From a virus: a DNA stretch of 23,101 bases. Below the pieces are notes generated by a model, which worked only from the letters and a program-made list of their open reading frames with translations, did no database searches and had not been told where the DNA came from. The position numbers were made by a program, and so were the translations under genes. Shown here piece by piece: positions 20,055-23,101 of the stretch. Within the stretch, counting starts at the first letter, position 1. Each line of letters opens with the position of its first letter. The stretch lies in IMG/VR virus record IMGVR_UViG_3300041955_001975, positions 90,738 through 113,838 of that record. The stretch is one strand, 5' to 3'.

Positions 20055-20732
20055 CTATCGGCGGAACATCCGGTAGTTGGTGGCCTCGCAGACGTGCCGC
20101 GATTCGATCCGCTGGCAGTTATCCAGGTTCGCAATGGTCCTGGCAACAGCAATGATGCGTTGTCGCCCGTCAGGGTCGATTCCGAGTTCGACGCAGGCAC
20201 ACTTCAGAATGGCGGCAGAGTCCTGGTCCAGCGTCAAATCGGTGTAGGCAGATGCACGGGCGACCTGGCTCTGCATGTCCACGAGCGTGGTCCCAGGCCG
20301 CCCGTTCAACTCTCGCTGCGGCGGCTCCGGGACCTCGACAGTAATATCGGCCACCGGCCACGCTGCCAGACACCGGTCGATCTCGGCAGCCGTACAGTTG
20401 CACGACCGGATCGGGCTGCTCCGATGGCCACATGGGCAGGGAAGTGCCTCGAACGTGCTGCCCAGGCCAAGTTCCAAGGCGGCGGCTCGGAGCATGGTCT
20501 TGCCACAATTGTGGGGACCAACGAAAAGGATTGAGTGACCTCCGGCGGCGGCAACGACCAAGGCCCGCTTCGCCATTTCGTTGCCGCAGATGATGGCGGC
20601 GGCGTCCCGGCCGCAGGCGGCAGCCTTTGATCGCCGTGCCATTTCGTTGGCGGCCTGACGGTGCAAGGCCGCCAGCTTGCTATCGGTGAGGGTGAGAAGG
20701 CTCGATGTGGTGTCCTCAGTCATGTCTTTCAT
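20055..20732 (-). CDS. Miniature ComM/Mg-chelatase-like protein lacking the Walker B region
   Basis: A 225-residue protein that keeps the two ends of ComM-type AAA+ proteins (normally about 500 residues). The first part has GNEMAKRALVVAAAGGHSIL followed by the P-loop G72PHNCGK78T79. The second has the cysteine segment CPCGHRSSPIRSCNC and a C-terminal helical domain (AVARTIANLDNCQRIESRHV, then CEATNYR) typical of Mg_chelatase_C. The stretch between, which in ComM contains Walker B and the arginine motif SGPLLDRID, is missing. ComM helps branch migration during DNA uptake; this version may bind ATP but probably cannot hydrolyse it in the usual way. The ATG at 20732 comes 2 bases after the previous stop and is preferred; a GTG at 20753 is possible. 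Confidence 0.75.
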   Translation of the reverse strand: MKDMTEDTTSSLLTLTDSKLAALHRQAANEMARRSKAAACGRDAAAIICGNEMAKRALVVAAAGGHSILFVGPHNCGKTMLRAAALELGLGSTFEALPCPCGHRSSPIRSCNCTAAEIDRCLAAWPVADITVEVPEPPQRELNGRPGTTLVDMQSQVARASAYTDLTLDQDSAAILKCACVELGIDPDGRQRIIAVARTIANLDNCQRIESRHVCEATNYRMFRR

Positions 20733-20734
20733 CG

Positions 20735-21244
20735 TCAGTCCGGGTAACCCCACTTCTTTCGGAACTCCGGGTCACGCCGCTTGACAGCCAGGACGGTATG
20801 CACGAGGCTCGATCCCTCGCAGCCGGCCAGGGCCTCGCGCCACTTGTTGACGACGTACTTGCTGACGCCCCAGTAGAAGGCAATGGCCAACTCCTCTTCC
20901 TCACACACGGCACGCACGAGATCGCCGCACAAAATCGGGATCAACTGCCGCCTGTGGGTCACCGCCGGCCAGGGGATCGGTGCCTTCGTCATGGCCTCGA
21001 CGATCACGTCGCCCAGCATCTCGCAATGCAGTTTGTTGCCGGCACTGACGCTGGGTGGCGCATAGGGGCCGCCCTTCCATCGGTGCTTAGAAACTGGCGG
21101 GTACGTCTTCGCACCAATCAGAGCCGATGCTGTACTCATTTTCTTCCTCCGGCTCTCCGCCGGCTTCCTTTTCAGGGGTTTCGTGCCCCGCGCAGCGTTC
21201 GTACCTCTCACGCCCCTTGTCGGTTTCCGTAGCTTCTGGCCCAT
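20735..21244 (-). CDS. Planctomycete-type HTH protein next to recombinase
   Basis: A 169-residue protein. The C-terminal half has RRQLIPILCGDLVRAVCEEEELAIAFYWG followed at once by VSKYVVNKWREALAGC, a helix-turn-helix that I recognise from numerous planctomycete proteins with a WGVS...V.KWR.AL motif. The N-terminal 36 residues are strongly basic (GTKPLKRKPAESRRKK), suited to DNA contact. It could regulate the element or assist the recombinase. Two starts have good ribosome sites: the ATG at 21244 (GAGGTG) and the ATG at 21139 (GGAGGAAG), which would drop the basic arm. It follows the recombinase after 29 bp and precedes the ComM-like gene by 2 bp. Confidence 0.7.
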   Translation of the reverse strand: MGQKLRKPTRGVRGTNAARGTKPLKRKPAESRRKKMSTASALIGAKTYPPVSKHRWKGGPYAPPSVSAGNKLHCEMLGDVIVEAMTKAPIPWPAVTHRRQLIPILCGDLVRAVCEEEELAIAFYWGVSKYVVNKWREALAGCEGSSLVHTVLAVKRRDPEFRKKWGYPD

Positions 21245-21273
21245 TCAATCACCTCACTTGGTACTACACGCTG

Positions 21274-22026
21274 CTACACGATCGTAGTCTTTGGCCCTGC
21301 CAAGGCCCTGCCCAGGTAGCTCGCATCCAGGTAACGGCCGATCACACGGTGCAGAGCCGCCGCCGTGAAAAGCTTGCCGGCACTGGTGAGATGCCGTTCC
21401 TTATTCAGCCAGGCCACGATCTCGGCGAGCGTGTTGCCGTTCTCCCGCATCAACTTGATGCGGGGCAGCAAGTAGGCGTAGTGCTCCCGAATGGACTCCG
21501 ATTTGACCTTCGCCGCATTCTGCAAGCCTTCGTTCCAGCCACGCAGGTGCTCTCTGCCCTCCCAGTGACCGGGGCGTGCGGAGCCCAGCAGCTTGCCCTT
21601 CAGCCGAGCCGACTCCAGACCGGCCTTCGTGCGTGCCTGGATTGACTTCAACTCGGCCTGGGCCACGGCCGCCAGGACGTGAATCGTCAACTCGTTCGCC
21701 TGCGGGTTGTCGCAGCAGACAAAGCGGGTGCAGCTATTCATCAGGTTGGCCACGAACTCCACGTTGCGGGCGAGCCGGTCCAGCTTGGCGACGACCAGCG
21801 TAGCGCCGGTGGCCCGGCACTTGGCGATCGCCTGCTGGAGTTTCGGCCGGGTGACCGAGCTGCCCGTCTCAACCTCGGTGTACTGGTCGATCACCGGCAC
21901 ACCGAGTCGCTGACGCAGATAGTCCACGTCACGGACCTGGGCGTCAAGGCCCAGGCGGGTCTCTTCCTGCTTCCGGGTGCTCACGCGATAGTAAGCCACG
22001 ATGCTCTTGATCTGTTCGGCGGCCAT
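21274..22026 (-). CDS. Serine recombinase, catalytically intact
   Basis: A 250-residue serine recombinase. The catalytic serine is S16 in YYRVSTRKQ; the resolvase arginine motif is D83-R84-L-A-R87 in AKLDRLARN, and the E-helix region QARTKAGLESARLKG follows. A C-terminal module of about 60 residues (HYAYLLPRIKLMRENG to the end) probably binds DNA. Enzymes of this family cut and rejoin DNA at att or res sites through a phosphoserine link; this one is the best candidate for integrating or excising the element. The ATG at 22026 follows GAGGAAA; the longer in-frame reading to 22086 would begin upstream of the -10 and is rejected. It is first in an operon with the HTH and ComM-like genes. Confidence 0.9.
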   Translation of the reverse strand: MAAEQIKSIVAYYRVSTRKQEETRLGLDAQVRDVDYLRQRLGVPVIDQYTEVETGSSVTRPKLQQAIAKCRATGATLVVAKLDRLARNVEFVANLMNSCTRFVCCDNPQANELTIHVLAAVAQAELKSIQARTKAGLESARLKGKLLGSARPGHWEGREHLRGWNEGLQNAAKVKSESIREHYAYLLPRIKLMRENGNTLAEIVAWLNKERHLTSAGKLFTAAALHRVIGRYLDASYLGRALAGPKTTIV

Positions 22027-22057
22027 GTTGCTTTCCTCGGTGGTTGATTGTACTTCT

Positions 22058-22086
22058 AACATACACCACAGCCGAGGTAAAGTCAA
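22058..22086 (-). promoter_or_regulatory. Shared-design promoter for the recombinase operon
   Basis: Minus strand: -35 TTGACT (22081-22086), 17-base spacer TTACCTCGGCTGTGGTG, -10 TATGTT (22058-22063). The spacer is one base longer and the CCA half is replaced by ACC; the TGG half remains. It lies in the 76-bp gap between the two recombinase genes and allows the active one to be expressed alone. Confidence 0.75.
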
Positions 22087-22102
22087 ATGTGAAACAGCGA
22101 AA

Positions 22103-23101
22103 TCAGGCCAACTTCTGCCGCTCGGCCCTCTTCACGTAGCGCTTGCCAAGCGAGCGCACGTGCAGGCGGCGAACGAGCAGCATGTCAAAAGGCCGGCCGC
22201 CGGCCGTCAGGGAGCCCCGCTCATTGAGCTTGGTCGTGATCTCGTCATACGTGCTGCCCGCATCCCGCATTTGCGTAATCTCCCGGATCAAAGGGGCATA
22301 GTACGCTTCAACGTCAGACCTCTTCATGCCGAGTGCATCCCAGCGTTTCCGGCCGGGATTGCCACCGGGCCGAGCCCTTCCCAGGTACTCCTTACCCAAG
22401 TAGCGGCCGATCAGCCGGAAGAGGGACACTTGAGTGAAGGGCTTGCCGGCCGTCGTCAAGTGACCCTGCTGGTTGAGCCACTCCACGATCTCCGCGTAGG
22501 TGCCGCCCTCGTCCCGCCTCCGCTTGATTTCAGGGACCAGGAAGGCATAGTGATCCTTCGCACGGGCCATCCGCCGCGCCGAAGCACTGGCAACGGCTTT
22601 GTCCCAGCCGCGGAGGTGCTCGCGCCCCTTCCAGTGACCAGGGCGATTGGAGCCCAGCTTGACGCCGGCTTTCTTGAGTGCCGCAAGAGTCTCCTTCGTC
22701 CTTTGACTGGCCTGGCGTCCCTCGGCCTCCGCCGTCGCCGCCAGAATATGGATCGTTTCCTTGTTGGCAACCGGATTGTCGCAACAAAGAAACTCAATGC
22801 CGCTGTTCAGCAAGGCCAGGGTGACTCCCCGGTTCCGCACAAGCCGGCCGACACGACCAAACACCAGGCAGGCCCCCGACTCCCGGCAATGGGCAATGGC
22901 CTCAGCCAGCTTCGGGCGATTCCCCTTGTAGTCGCCGGTCTCCTGCTCCACATACTCAGCAAGGACCTTGGCCTTGATCCGGCCGCGAAGGTCTTCAGTA
23001 GCAGCCCGTTGGACCTCCATGCTGGCACACCCCTGCTTCATCCCCTGCCGGTAGTAGAGGATGACTTTGCTGATTACAGCGGCTTTGACGGTTGTGTCCA
23101 T
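22103..23101 (-). CDS. Serine-recombinase paralogue without catalytic serine
   Basis: A 332-residue protein clearly related to the adjacent recombinase across its length (shared LVFGRVGRLVRN, LCCDNPVANKETIHILAA, GHWKGREHLRGW). At the active site, YYRVSTRKQ is replaced by YYRQGMKQG, so the catalytic serine (S16 of the partner) is G20; D83 of the partner is G85. R18, R86 and R89 are kept. The C-terminal module (HYAFLVPEIKRRRDEGGTYA and on) is present twice, the second copy beginning YYAPLIREITQMRDAGSTYD at about residue 266. It should bind DNA and perhaps dimerise but not cut. The start ATG is the last three bases of the window, so its ribosome site and promoter are not visible and a longer form cannot be excluded. 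Confidence 0.85.
   Translation of the reverse strand: MDTTVKAAVISKVILYYRQGMKQGCASMEVQRAATEDLRGRIKAKVLAEYVEQETGDYKGNRPKLAEAIAHCRESGACLVFGRVGRLVRNRGVTLALLNSGIEFLCCDNPVANKETIHILAATAEAEGRQASQRTKETLAALKKAGVKLGSNRPGHWKGREHLRGWDKAVASASARRMARAKDHYAFLVPEIKRRRDEGGTYAEIVEWLNQQGHLTTAGKPFTQVSLFRLIGRYLGKEYLGRARPGGNPGRKRWDALGMKRSDVEAYYAPLIREITQMRDAGSTYDEITTKLNERGSLTAGGRPFDMLLVRRLHVRSLGKRYVKRAERQKLA

Noticed and set aside
22027-22086. Upstream start for the active recombinase at 22086
   Set aside because: It overlaps the -35 and -10 boxes; the ATG at 22026 has GAGGAAA upstream.
1-23101. CRISPR arrays, tRNA or rRNA genes, insertion-sequence ends, att-site direct repeats
   Set aside because: None could be seen by eye on either strand; attachment sites for the recombinase are probably outside the window or too short to find without a comparison genome.

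Overview
This is a GC-rich window that looks like part of an integrative mobile element or prophage in a planctomycete, probably from the Gemmataceae. That guess rests on a planctomycete-style helix-turn-helix protein beside the recombinase (20735-21244), short proteins at 10801-11120 of a kind I associate with planctomycetes, and many small phage-like genes. No rRNA, tRNA or CRISPR array was seen, so the taxonomy is an inference.

Layout. (1) 50-4792, minus strand: nine closely packed genes for a zinc-finger helical protein, a small zinc-ribbon protein, a YiiX-like amidase, a C39-like peptidase lipoprotein, two membrane-anchored proteins, a thioredoxin-like lipoprotein, a small CxxC protein and a Pro/Ala-repeat protein. 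Most of this block is predicted to work in or outside the membrane. (2) 5057-5912, plus strand: two unknown genes. (3) 5938-9236, minus strand: a five-gene unit that includes a third possible papain-fold protein, then a large GHKL-type ATPase whose motifs are in an unusual order. (4) 9522-15009, mostly plus strand: probable cargo, comprising an MFS transporter, two tiny minus-strand genes, an exported protein with a haem c motif, a remnant of a Gfo/Idh/MocA oxidoreductase, and an AIPR (abortive-infection) protein. (5) 15035-18514, minus strand: two runs of overlapping genes, including a topoisomerase VI A/Spo11-like Toprim protein and a SprT-like metalloprotease. (6) 18580-23101, minus strand: a zinc/OB-fold nucleic-acid-binding protein, a miniature ComM/Mg-chelatase-like protein, the helix-turn-helix protein, an intact serine recombinase, and a paralogue of that recombinase that has lost its catalytic serine.

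How the parts may work together. Six minus-strand promoters (upstream of 7743, 9236, 17621, 18514, 19836 and 22026) share one design: TTGACT-like -35, usually a 16-base spacer carrying CCA-N6-TGG, and a TATTGT/TATAGT-like -10. They drive the recombinase operon, the OB-fold protein, both small-gene operons that include SprT and the topoisomerase-like protein, the GHKL ATPase, and the five-gene unit. This looks like one regulon of the element, split by the plus-strand cargo, which lacks the motif and instead carries its own duplicated 58-bp leader (11285-11342 and 13113-13170).

The most notable items are the shared promoter with a dyad in its spacer, the active/dead recombinase pair, and co-regulation of a TopoVI-A-like Toprim protein with an apparently permuted GHKL ATPase. 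The ComM-like protein lacking the Walker B region and the exported peptidase/thioredoxin operon also stand out. All functional calls are from reading motifs by eye; no database search was run.
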